The translations under genes were made by a program, and so were the position numbers. Below are positions 1 through 6,959 of a stretch of 11,739 nt of DNA, one piece after another (positions within the stretch are counted from its first letter, which is position 1; each line of letters opens with the position of its first letter). Origin of the DNA: Salpingoeca rosetta (Eukaryota; Opisthokonta; Choanoflagellata; Craspedida; Salpingoecidae); the NCBI RefSeq assembly GCF_000188695.1, contig NW_004754924.1, positions 1,547,323-1,559,061 on the forward strand, given 5' to 3'. Under the pieces are notes generated by a model. That model was not told where the DNA came from and ran no database searches. It saw nothing but the letters and a program-made list of their open reading frames with translations.

Positions 1-53
<53 letters not shown>

Positions 54-78
54 TACACACACATACACACACACACAC
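1..78. repeat. (AC)n microsatellite, receptor intron before exon 1
   Basis: Nearly pure AC dinucleotide with a few T interruptions (gcatac, acatac). It runs to 16 bases before the acceptor at 94. It continues off the left edge. Confidence 0.95.
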
Positions 79-94
79 CCTTCGCTCTCTGCAG

Positions 95-357
95 GCGGTG
101 AATGAGGGCGTGGTTGCCATGATCGGGGGTATCACCTCCACGTGTGCCGTGGCGGTGGCGGAGGTTGCTGCGACCCGCGGTGTTCTCCACTTCACCGTCT
201 CCTCATCCACAGACCTTGAGCAGCCAGCGTCATTTGTGAACACGTTTCGGCTCGGCGCACAGACTGACGATTACGCGGACGCGCTTGCACAGTTCCTGCA
301 CGCTGCAAACATCACCTGCGTCAGCATCTTGTGCGATTCGATGTCCGTCACACACAG
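95..357 (+). CDS. Receptor exon 1: Venus-flytrap domain, first lobe (partial)
   Basis: Acceptor CTCTCTGCAG ends at 94; donor CACAG|GTATTC at 357/358. It encodes [16 protein letters not shown], the typical ANF-receptor segment (repeated hydrophobic strand, then G-G-x-x-S), and continues through FRLGAQTDD to [11 protein letters not shown]. It is entered in phase 0 and left in phase 2. At least about 100 upstream residues of the domain should be encoded to the left of the window. Confidence 0.88.
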
Positions 358-580
358 GTATTCACTTGTGTACCCTCGGTGCGCTTGCGTGGTGCATGTA
401 TGTGTGGTTGTGCGTGAGTGTGTGTATGTGTGTGCGTGCGTGGGTGTGTACGCATTGCAATCAACTGTATGCACTCGCGCAAGCTGTTGTTGATCGAATA
501 TTCTGTTGCTGTATTTGTCTCCTCCGTTTCTCTCTTGTTGGGCCGCAGACTAATGACATATCCCCTTCTGCACAATGATA

Positions 581-641
<61 letters not shown>

Positions 642-1431
642 AACTCGCATTCATGACAGGAACGAGGTGAATGCGTTTCTGGCGCGGCTTGAAGAGTTTG
701 GTATCCGCATGTTGACGCTGACAGACATTGCCACGACGGCGAGCCGCAATAGTTCATATTGGGCAGAAACCCTCTCGTACATCCGCACGCACGGCGCAAA
801 CACAATTGCACTCTTCTTGTACGTCGCTGGCTGCGTGTAAACCTGTGCATGTGGTGTCAACACGTGTGTATGTCGCATTATCTTCAGTTGCGTGTGTGGG
901 TGTTGTGTGGTGTGTGTGCATGCGCAACAACTGCACTCGTTTCTGTAGGTCTGTCAGCCTTGCTTTGATGTGCATGCGTGACAACTGCACCCGTGTCTGA
1001 AGGTCTGTTAGCCTTGCTTTAATGTGCATGCACTCGATGCCTGTCATCTCACCCCGCTGATTGCTGTCTCCCCGTGTGTGTTTAAGGTTCCCGCTGGATG
1101 CGCACACGGCGCTGTTTGAGGCATCCAAGCACGAGATGGGCGGTGAAGACACGCTGTGGGTCGCGAGCAACATCGCCACCGCCACCGACGTGTTCTCCGA
1201 TGACGTGAAGCGGCAGTTCAACGGGCGATTTGTGGGGGTTCGCGCAGGCCTGCAGCCCAACTTCACAGACCACCCGTTCTTCTCCTTTCCCTCAGCGAGC
1301 GGCCACCAAACGTTTTCGGACGTCCTCCCCACCCGTCTTCCCGTCACCCTCGCCGTTGATGCCGTGCACATCATCTACTGGACCGCATACCACGGCAGAT
1401 CCATGCACAAGTATGCTTGTGTGTGTGTGCA

Positions 1432-1477
<46 letters not shown>

Positions 1478-3594
1478 TTAGTTTGTGTGTGTGTGTGTGT
1501 GTGCGTGCCTGTGTTTGCACCTGTGTGTTTGCACCTGTGTGTTTGCACCTGTGTGTTTGCACCTGTGTGTTTGCACCTGTGTGTTTGCACCTGTGTGTTT
1601 GCATGTGTATACACACGTGATTGTGTACTCAGTTCAACGTACACGCTGCATGTTCCTACTCCATGCAAGCTCTGATGTGTATGTGCTAAATGTGACCTGG
1701 TTCGCGCAACTCATCTTGCCCCTCCCCCACTTACACACGCATACACACGACCCCACACACGTGCGCTTCCAACTGCTGCGCAGGTTCAGCTCTGGTCCTA
1801 AAGTGCAGCGCCGTGTGATGATTGACTTGGCGCGCTCGCTGACGGAAGACAACAGCATCCCTGGCTTTGCCGTGGAGAAGCTGTGGTTTGACCACGACTT
1901 AGAGATGTCCATTGGTGTTGATGTGGTGGTGCTCATCAACAAAATGCTGCAGCCACTTTTCTATTTCAAGGAGCACGTGCTCACGGTTGCGAACACAGCG
2001 CTCGGTGCTGACGTCGCGAGTGCCATGCACGTCCTGCCGTCACCGTCATGCATGGTCCGCACAACAACACGTGTGCCCTTGGACTCTGCCAGCCCGTCCA
2101 ACTCTGCCTCCAGCGCCGTTGTCGCCTCCATTACACTCAGCATCCTGCTCGCCATGGGCATTGTTGGCATTTTCATCTACAACCGCCGAAAGCCGTCGTC
2201 TAGGATTGAACCGTTTGACTTTGCTCCGCTCCTCGCCGCCTGGCCGCAGCACCACGACAAGCCAACCGAGATCCCGAGGTGTGTGTGTGTGTGTGTGTGT
2301 GTGGTTTGGTTTATGTGGTTGTTTGTGCGCGCTTGCGTGTGTGAATGTGTTTTGGTTCTGTTCTGTTCGTTTGCATTGCATGTCGCTGCCTTCGATGGTG
2401 TGTATGGTTGCTGTGCTCTCCTGTTTGGCTTGCTTTCTGCTCGTTGTTGTCTTGTTGCCTCCACCACCCGTCCTCTCCCTCCTCCGCACCAGTGTTGTCA
2501 CTCACACGCCACTGACATGCCTTTGGTTTCTCCCGTAGGAAACTCGTGGAGAGCCAGGAGTGCTTGAGCCAGGGCGCGTTTGGTGTTGTCTATCGTGGCC
2601 GCCTTGTTGACGCCCCAACTGGCTTCTTGCGGCACATTGGACTGTCGCGCTCACACCTTGGGCCCTTTGCCAAGAGCAGCACCAGGCACCGCAGCCACCG
2701 CAGCAGTAGGAGAAGTCACGGCAGCAAGAGGGCGAGTCGAGGTGGCAGCAGGCGTTCAACGCAACAGCAAGCTGCTCGCAGTACGGACCAGGGCAGAAGC
2801 AACGCCAACGCCAACGCCAACGAAAACGCAACAGCAGTCCGCAGCACGCACATCAGCACGCCCATCACCGCGGCCGCCACCAGCCACGGTCATGAGGACA
2901 ACAACGACAGCAACAGCCTGTTTGGAAGGAGCGTGCATAATCCGCGCCACAGCAGTCACCCCTCCACCAGTAATGCAACTGACAGCGGTAACGTGTCGGC
3001 AGGTCAAAGCTGCAGTCGGAAGCAGCGAGGCTTTCGACGCGAGATCCCCATTGCTATCAAGCAGTGCAAGTTCATTCTCAACGCCAAAGACACGTCACTG
3101 CTCATGGCGGAGGCATTGCATCTTCAGGCGCTGTCAGACTCTCCATATGTTGTGCAGCTGATTGGGGTCCTCACCACGACGGAGCAGCCGGCACTTGTGC
3201 TTGAGTACTGCGAGCATGGCAGCTTGGACGCCTTTCTCCGTTCGCGTTGCCTGCGCGGCGCTTCTGTGTCGTGGCGAATCAAGGCGCGCATGCTCTCGCA
3301 CGTTGCACGTGGCCTCCATGCCGTCCACGAGCGAAACATCATCCACGGCGACATTGCATGTCGCAACGTTCTCATCAACTCAAACTTCGTCTGCAAGATC
3401 TGGTGTGTGTGCGTGTGTGTGTGTGTGCGTGCGTATGTGTGTGTGCGTGCGTGTGTGTGTACACATGTGCTTGCTTTTGTGGAAGTGAACTTGCCTAGCT
3501 CGCTATTTTGCATGCGTGTATGTGTACGGCTTTCGTTCGTCTTGGTGGCATCCACTCACGCTACCACCACCACCACCACCACCACCATCATCAC

Positions 3595-3683
<89 letters not shown>

Positions 3684-6390
3684 CCATCACCATCTACAGC
3701 GACTTTGGATGTGCGCTTGCTGGTCCCATTCACCACATTGGCCCACACTCTGTTCCCAACGTTCCATTGCGGTGGACAGCGCCTGAAGTCGTGCGGGATT
3801 CCGTGTACTCTTTTCTCAGCGACGTGTGGTGCGTGCTGCGTACCGTGGCTGTTGCGCGCATCGTTTTTCCTTGCTTCTTGTGCGTGTGTGTGCTGTGTGT
3901 GGGCGTGTTGTGTGTGGTCCTCGTTTCATGAAGCCCACCCTGCGATACGGCTGCTTCTTGCGCGCACGACGTCTTGTCTACAAGCGAACAACCAATTCCA
4001 GCAGCCGCTCGTGCTGCTGCGCGTGCTCACATGTGCTTGCCCCTTCTCCTGGACATGCAGGTCGTTTGGCATTCTCGCATGGGAGATGGCGTCTAACGTG
4101 ATGGTGTTTCCATACCACAACCTCAGCACCAACCGCGAAGTCATTCGAGCCATTTTCCACGGCCGCACACTCAAGATCAACAACTGTAAGCTGGCGCCGC
4201 CACAGGCCAGATCATGTGCTTTGGGGGGGGGGGCAGCGCAGCTTCGGTGTTTTGAAGTCCAGGCTGTTGCGTTGAAGGTTGCATCGCACTTCACTCGCAC
4301 ATATGCAGCGCAACCACGCATGTATTGCACACCTCCATCCACATGCGCTGCACGTGCCTTGCATATGACCGCACCTCACCACCACCACCACCACCACCAC
4401 CACCACCACCACCACCACCACCATCACCACCACAATCACCATCACCATCACCACCATGATCATTGTAGCTTGGCCGGAAGCGCTGCAGCACATTCTCCGC
4501 CAGTGCTGGCTGCCCGTAGCAGAGCGACCAACCATGACGACGCTCGTTACAGATGCGTATGCATTTCGCCAGTGGACGCGCTCGTCCGAGCTTGAGATTC
4601 GCGGCCTTGCTGCCGACGTATCGGTGAGTCTGCGCAACAGCCCGTCGTCATCGCACACGGCTACCGGTGGGCGTGTGTCTGCCACCAGCTGCGTCTGCCC
4701 GCCAGACACGCGCGCAGAGCTCCGGGGTGACTGCGACTATGAATCGAGCGACGACGAGGTGGAGTGCATCTGGCAGCAGCATGCGGCACGGCACACCATC
4801 ACTGTGGATGTGTCTCAGATCCTGGAGCGGGAGCCGTCGGGGTCACACCGCTCCAACATCAACCAAATTGTGTCCAAGCACGAGTCTGCCTCGACAATAC
4901 GGCGGGGACGCACGGCAGCACCCGACATTGATGTGGAGCAAGGGCGCTTTGCCCGTGACGCGTACACACGCCTGGATGTGAGCCACGCAAACCAGCTTGA
5001 GAATCTTGTGCAAGGATTTGGCACAAGAGGACAGGACCTGTCTCAGCCGGAGTACTGTGGACTGCTGTCACGCTCTCATCCACCATGTCGCAGCAGCAGC
5101 GGCGGCGGCGGCGGTGGTGGTGGTGTTAACAGGAACAGTATTGCTGTTGAACGCACCCTCCCCTTCTTCAGCGACAGCTACAATGACGAGGACGATGACG
5201 ACGACGTTGATCGCGACACTGCCCGAGGTCAGTACTTCCGACACCACAAGTCTCGCGCCAACGGTGGCGAGACGCTTCGTGTTGGTGGCGCGGATGGGAA
5301 CCATGTCATTGACGATGACGATGAGCGGAAACGTCTTCGCGGTGGCGGCCATCGTGGTCGTGTTGTGCGGCCCCACTTTGATGGTGGTTATGACGCCAGC
5401 CAGGCTCGTCTCGCCCACACGCTCCGTCGGCCTTCAAGCAGCAACGTGCACTTGGTGCACACGACGCGTGCGCGCATGACTGCGTCTGACGCCGTTGATG
5501 CCGACCACACCCATCCACGCAGGGCGTCAACCCCACGAAACAGCGACACGGACAGCAACACGAGCAGTGCGCGCGCTTCCTTGCGGCGGCACTTGAGGCG
5601 AACGGCGAGCGACACGCTGGTGGCGGGCGCATTTGCACACCCGCAATCCACAGCAGCTGCACCAAGCACACACACCGCGGCAACAGCAAGCATTGTTGGC
5701 AGAGCTGCAGCACCCACCACCACAGTATCACAAGCGAGTGCACCGCCCACGACCGCCACAGCGGCGGAGGTGGCAGCGGCAAGAACGGCGACGGACGGAA
5801 ATGTGCGACAGAGGAGACGACGCAAGCGGCGCGCGCTCGGTTCGACTGGCGGGCGCATGCGTGGTGGTAGCAGCGAAGGTGATGAAGGTGGTGGTGGTGG
5901 AGGTGGAGGAGGTGGTGGTGGAGGTGGAGGAGGTGGAGGTGGTGGTGGAAGTAGGCATCGTCCATTTGAAGACCATCAACATCGATCGAGCAACACGATA
6001 AATGATGATGACGACGACGGCAACGAGGGTGGTGATGATGATGGGAGTGATCATCGTCATGACAGTGATGCGCGTCAGCGGTGGTTACAGACGTTGATGC
6101 GTCGCGATGACGTGATTACAGTTCCTGACGATGAAGGAGCGAGGACGACGGGCAACTGGTACTTCCTTGAGCACGGCGCGCATCCATACGGCTTCCACCA
6201 GCACTCGCCTCGCCACAGCCGCGGTGGCAGTGGTGACGACGACGACGACGACGACGACGACAATGATGATGATGATAATGATGATGATGATGATGGTGAA
6301 GGGTTTGGACTCCGGCGCACTGGCGTTGTGCATCTGGACACGCATTCCATCGCGTCAAGCACAGCCGAGAGCCGGACGTCAGTGGTGTAA
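95..6390 (+). CDS. Receptor tyrosine kinase with extracellular Venus-flytrap domain (5'-partial, 8 exons)
   Basis: Single-pass membrane receptor expected to sense an extracellular ligand and phosphorylate tyrosines in the cytoplasm. Joining exons 95-357, 660-818, 1087-1410, 1784-2278, 2539-3402, 3700-3828, 4061-4185 and 4469-6390 gives one frame of 1426 residues ending in TAA. Residues 1-345 match the ANF-receptor / type I periplasmic-binding fold, with three N-glycosylation sequons (NIT, NSS, NFT). Residues about 360-381 are a hydrophobic span followed by the stop-transfer NRRK. The kinase spans about 420-820: Gly loop LSQGAFGVV (423-431), Lys588 in IAIK, alphaC Glu605, catalytic Asp685 in [11 protein letters not shown] Asp703, APE Glu731, DVWSFG, and the alphaH Arg in ERPTM. 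The PLRWTAPE element marks it as a tyrosine kinase. Oddities are a 146-residue segment (437-582) between beta2 and beta3, HGD for HRD, and a tail of about 606 low-complexity residues. The N-terminus, signal peptide and the first part of the flytrap are outside the window. Orthology to the animal Venus kinase receptors is not established. Confidence 0.9.
580..638. repeat. (CA)n microsatellite, receptor intron 1
   Basis: Intron 1 spans 358-659. Its first half (about 391-450) is GT-rich, its second half holds this CA tract, and the acceptor follows 21 bases later. Confidence 0.95.
660..818 (+). CDS. Receptor exon 2: Venus-flytrap domain, second lobe start
   Basis: Acceptor CATGACAG ends at 659; donor CTT|GTACGT at 818/819. 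Phase 2 at both ends. It encodes [20 protein letters not shown] and then the NTIALFL strand, the usual helix-strand pattern of this fold. It contains the sequon NSS. The downstream frame runs into a stop at 838-840 if the intron is retained. Confidence 0.86.
916..1032. repeat. 54-bp direct tandem duplication, receptor intron 2
   Basis: Two copies, 916-969 and 970-1023, differ at 7 of 54 positions. A third truncated copy starts at 1024 (GTGCATGCA). Each contains CAACTGCAC and AGCCTTGCTTT. It lies wholly inside intron 2 (819-1086). Confidence 0.92.
1087..1410 (+). CDS. Receptor exon 3: Venus-flytrap domain, second lobe
   Basis: Acceptor GTTTAAG ends at 1086; donor CACAA|GTATGC at 1410/1411. 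Phase 2 at both ends. It encodes [20 protein letters not shown], the [14 protein letters not shown] segment with a sequon, and [11 protein letters not shown], matching the helix that carries the conserved Y/F-D-A-V in ANF-receptor domains. The acceptor is weaker than the others, but phase and protein continuity ([16 protein letters not shown]) support it. Confidence 0.86.
1419..1506. repeat. (GT)n microsatellite, receptor intron 3
   Basis: Starts 8 bases after the donor at 1411, interrupted by ATTT and CTTAGTT. Confidence 0.94.
1514..1602. repeat. 14-bp minisatellite, receptor intron 3
   Basis: Six consecutive copies of TTTGCACCTGTGTG (starts 1514, 1528, 1542, 1556, 1570, 1584) and a partial seventh at 1598. 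The copies look identical. It is open in all forward frames but lies between the donor at 1411 and the acceptor at 1783. Confidence 0.95.
1784..2278 (+). CDS. Receptor exon 4: end of Venus-flytrap domain, stalk, membrane span
   Basis: Acceptor CTGCGCAG ends at 1783; donor CCGAG|GTGTGT at 2278/2279, so the donor is the first unit of a GT microsatellite. Phase 2 at both ends. It finishes the ectodomain, then a short Ser/Thr-rich stalk, then the span [20 protein letters not shown] at about 2114-2180 followed by basic NRRK. No cysteine-rich domain lies between the flytrap and the membrane, unlike most class C GPCRs. Confidence 0.88.
2279..2302. repeat. Short (GT)n at the donor of receptor intron 4
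   Basis: The donor GT is itself the first unit of the repeat. The rest of the intron (to 2538) is T- then C-rich, with a conventional pyrimidine stretch before TCCCGTAG. Confidence 0.9.
2539..3402 (+). CDS. Receptor exon 5: kinase N-lobe with large insert, catalytic loop
   Basis: Acceptor TCTCCCGTAG ends at 2538; donor ATCTG|GTGTGT at 3402/3403. Phase 2 at both ends. It carries the glycine-rich loop (2564-2590), a Ser/Arg/His/Asn-rich insert (2606-3043), IAIK with the ATP-binding lysine codon at 3059-3061, the alphaC glutamate at 3110-3112, the hinge-like [15 protein letters not shown], and [11 protein letters not shown] with the catalytic Asp codon at 3350-3352. The last codon is completed by exon 6 to give the KICDFG seen in many receptor tyrosine kinases. 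Confidence 0.92.
2801..2830. repeat. Coding hexamer repeat (AACGCC)n
   Basis: Three to four Asn-Ala units inside the kinase insert ([10 protein letters not shown]). Recent-looking expansion within coding sequence. Confidence 0.85.
3403..3694. repeat. Receptor intron 5: GT-rich half plus long (CAC/CAT)n
   Basis: GT-rich at 3403-3462, then (CAC)n grading into (CAT)n from about 3563 to 3694, five bases before the acceptor AG ends at 3699. The intron (3403-3699) is 297 bases long and has no stop in the coding frame. Confidence 0.95.
3700..3828 (+). CDS. Receptor exon 6: kinase DFG to DVW
   Basis: Acceptor CATCTACAG ends at 3699; donor GTGTG|GTGCGT at 3828/3829. Phase 2 at both ends. It encodes DFGCALAG, an activation loop without tyrosine, PLRWTAPE and DVW, whose Trp codon is completed by exon 7. 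Confidence 0.92.
4061..4185 (+). CDS. Receptor exon 7: kinase C-lobe
   Basis: Acceptor GGACATGCAG ends at 4060; donor AACT|GTAAGC at 4185/4186, the strongest donor of this gene. It encodes SFGILAWEM and [12 protein letters not shown], the tyrosine-kinase C-lobe. It is left in phase 1, the only internal receptor intron not in phase 2. Confidence 0.92.
4223..4233. repeat. Run of 11 G, receptor intron 7
   Basis: Homopolymer within intron 7 (4186-4468). Confidence 0.9.
4377..4459. repeat. (CAC)n tract before acceptor of receptor intron 7
   Basis: CAC repeats with some CAT and AAT units, ending about 9 bases before the acceptor AG ends at 4468. It takes the place of a pyrimidine tract. Confidence 0.94.
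4469..6390 (+). CDS. Receptor exon 8: end of kinase domain and long low-complexity tail
   Basis: Acceptor CATTGTAG ends at 4468; TAA at 6388-6390. It begins [19 protein letters not shown], which closes the kinase domain near 4570. The remaining about 600 residues match no domain I recognise. They are rich in Ser, Arg, His and Asp, with Gly runs at 5099-5126 and 5884-5949, Asp runs at 5188-5212, 6004-6050 and 6236-6297, a basic RQRRRRKRR cluster at about 5804-5830 and the C-terminus TSVV. TCG|GTGAGT at 4624 is a good potential donor inside the exon, so alternative splicing of the tail cannot be excluded. The uninterrupted frame favours a single exon. Confidence 0.82.
5884..5949. repeat. Coding (GGT/GGA)n, polyglycine
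   Basis: About 22 consecutive Gly codons in the receptor tail, mixing GGT and GGA. Confidence 0.93.
6236..6297. repeat. Coding (GAC)n then (GAT)n, polyaspartate
   Basis: A GAC run followed by GAT with AAT interruptions, giving a run of Asp with isolated Asn in the receptor tail, about 30 codons before the stop. Confidence 0.93.
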
Positions 6391-6440
6391 TTGTGAATAT
6401 GTTTGCTGTGTGCATGTCTATCAGGAAGTGAGTTTATGAG

Positions 6441-6480
6441 CGCGCGCGTGTGTGTGTGAGTGAGTGAGAGAGAGTGTGTG

Positions 6481-6518
<38 letters not shown>

Positions 6519-6533
6519 GTTTGGGGGGGGGGG
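6441..6533. repeat. (GT)n and 11-G run in receptor 3' UTR
   Basis: GCGCGCGCGTGTG.., then GAGTGAGAGA, then a pure GT tract to about 6516 and G at 6523-6533. Confidence 0.92.
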
Positions 6534-6644
6534 TTGTGAACGCTTCTCCTTTGGCGTACGCAACATCAGCCTACCCCCAAAAGATTGTGTCGGTTCTGTG
6601 AACACAATGTAATGACATGTGTGCCGTTGTGACATGTTGTGACG

Positions 6645-6650
6645 TTTATT
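6645..6650 (-). terminator. Candidate polyadenylation signal of POLG
   Basis: TTTATT on the + strand, so AATAAA on the POLG strand, about 265 bases after the proposed 6915 stop. It lies past the receptor's own signal at 6767, which would make the two 3' UTRs overlap. Confidence 0.4.
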
Positions 6651-6766
6651 TCTTTGAGTGACAGACGTCTTGACCAGCAGGAGCTCCACTTTCATCTTAT
6701 TGGCCCTTCTTACAAGGGGTTTGCACGGCTAAGACAGACAGGGCAGTCACAAGTGCGCCTCTCGTT

Positions 6767-6772
6767 AATAAA
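6767..6772 (+). terminator. Candidate polyadenylation signal of the receptor gene
   Basis: AATAAA on the + strand, 377 bases after the receptor stop. It is the only canonical hexamer seen for this strand in the interval. Confidence 0.5.
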
Positions 6773-6838
6773 CAAACGGCTACAATGCACAACACTACTC
6801 GCTGGTTGTTTACAACCTAGTTGACGGCGCTCAGAGGC

Positions 6839-6839
<1 letters not shown>

Positions 6840-6896
<57 letters not shown>
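6840..6896. repeat. (CA)n microsatellite near POLG 3' end
   Basis: Pure CA on the + strand (GT on the POLG strand), 19 bases past the proposed POLG stop at 6915. Confidence 0.95.
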
Positions 6897-6898
<2 letters not shown>

Positions 6899-6914
6899 TT
6901 CACGTGCACAGCAT

Positions 6915-6959
6915 TCACGCCGCCGGCTTCTCCAGACTCCAACCACACGCTTCGCCAGC
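6915..6959 (-). CDS. POLG: POLG exon p: proposed terminal exon
   Basis: Acceptor CCCACACAG ends at 6960 after a CAT/CAC tract. In phase 0 it encodes [14 protein letters not shown], then TGA at 6915-6917. The GxSLEK element resembles the ending of animal POLG (G-S-L-E-K). The strong donor CAG|GTAAAT of exon o supports it. The competing model is a stop after VNK at 7107. Confidence 0.5.
   Translation of the reverse strand, partial: AGEACGWSLEKPAA

Larger units (their letters stand above)
6391..6914. other. Convergent intergenic / 3'-UTR zone
   Basis: Between the two stop codons. It holds a (GT)n tract at about 6441-6516, an 11-G run at 6523-6533, a (CA)n tract at 6840-6896, and AATAAA signals for both strands. 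No supported coding region or structured RNA was seen. Confidence 0.75.

Noticed and set aside
1514..1602. CRISPR-like array
   Set aside because: Units are 14 bases, directly abutting, with no spacers, in a eukaryotic intron.
1485..1675. Cysteine/Val-rich frame that looks like a metallothionein-type repeat protein
   Set aside because: It is the translation of GT and 14-bp repeats inside receptor intron 3.
95..2278. Class C GPCR or receptor guanylate cyclase
   Set aside because: Only one membrane span follows the flytrap domain, and the next exons encode a complete tyrosine kinase, with no seven-span or cyclase domain.
3508..3786. Long poly-His, poly-Ser or poly-Asp reading frames over the CAT repeat
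   Set aside because: They are translations of an intronic trinucleotide repeat between a good donor at 3403 and an acceptor at 3699; kinase continuity (KI|CDFG) requires its removal.
2539..4570. Pseudokinase
   Set aside because: The ATP lysine, alphaC glutamate, catalytic Asp/Asn and DFG Asp are all present; only the regulatory Arg of HRD is changed.
4456..4709. Independent gene starting at the Met codon at 4456
   Set aside because: That Met lies in the intron before the acceptor at 4468; the following residues complete the kinase C-lobe begun in exon 7.
5306..5965. Long minus-strand frames opposite receptor exon 8
   Set aside because: They mirror GC-rich low-complexity coding sequence and show no family motif.
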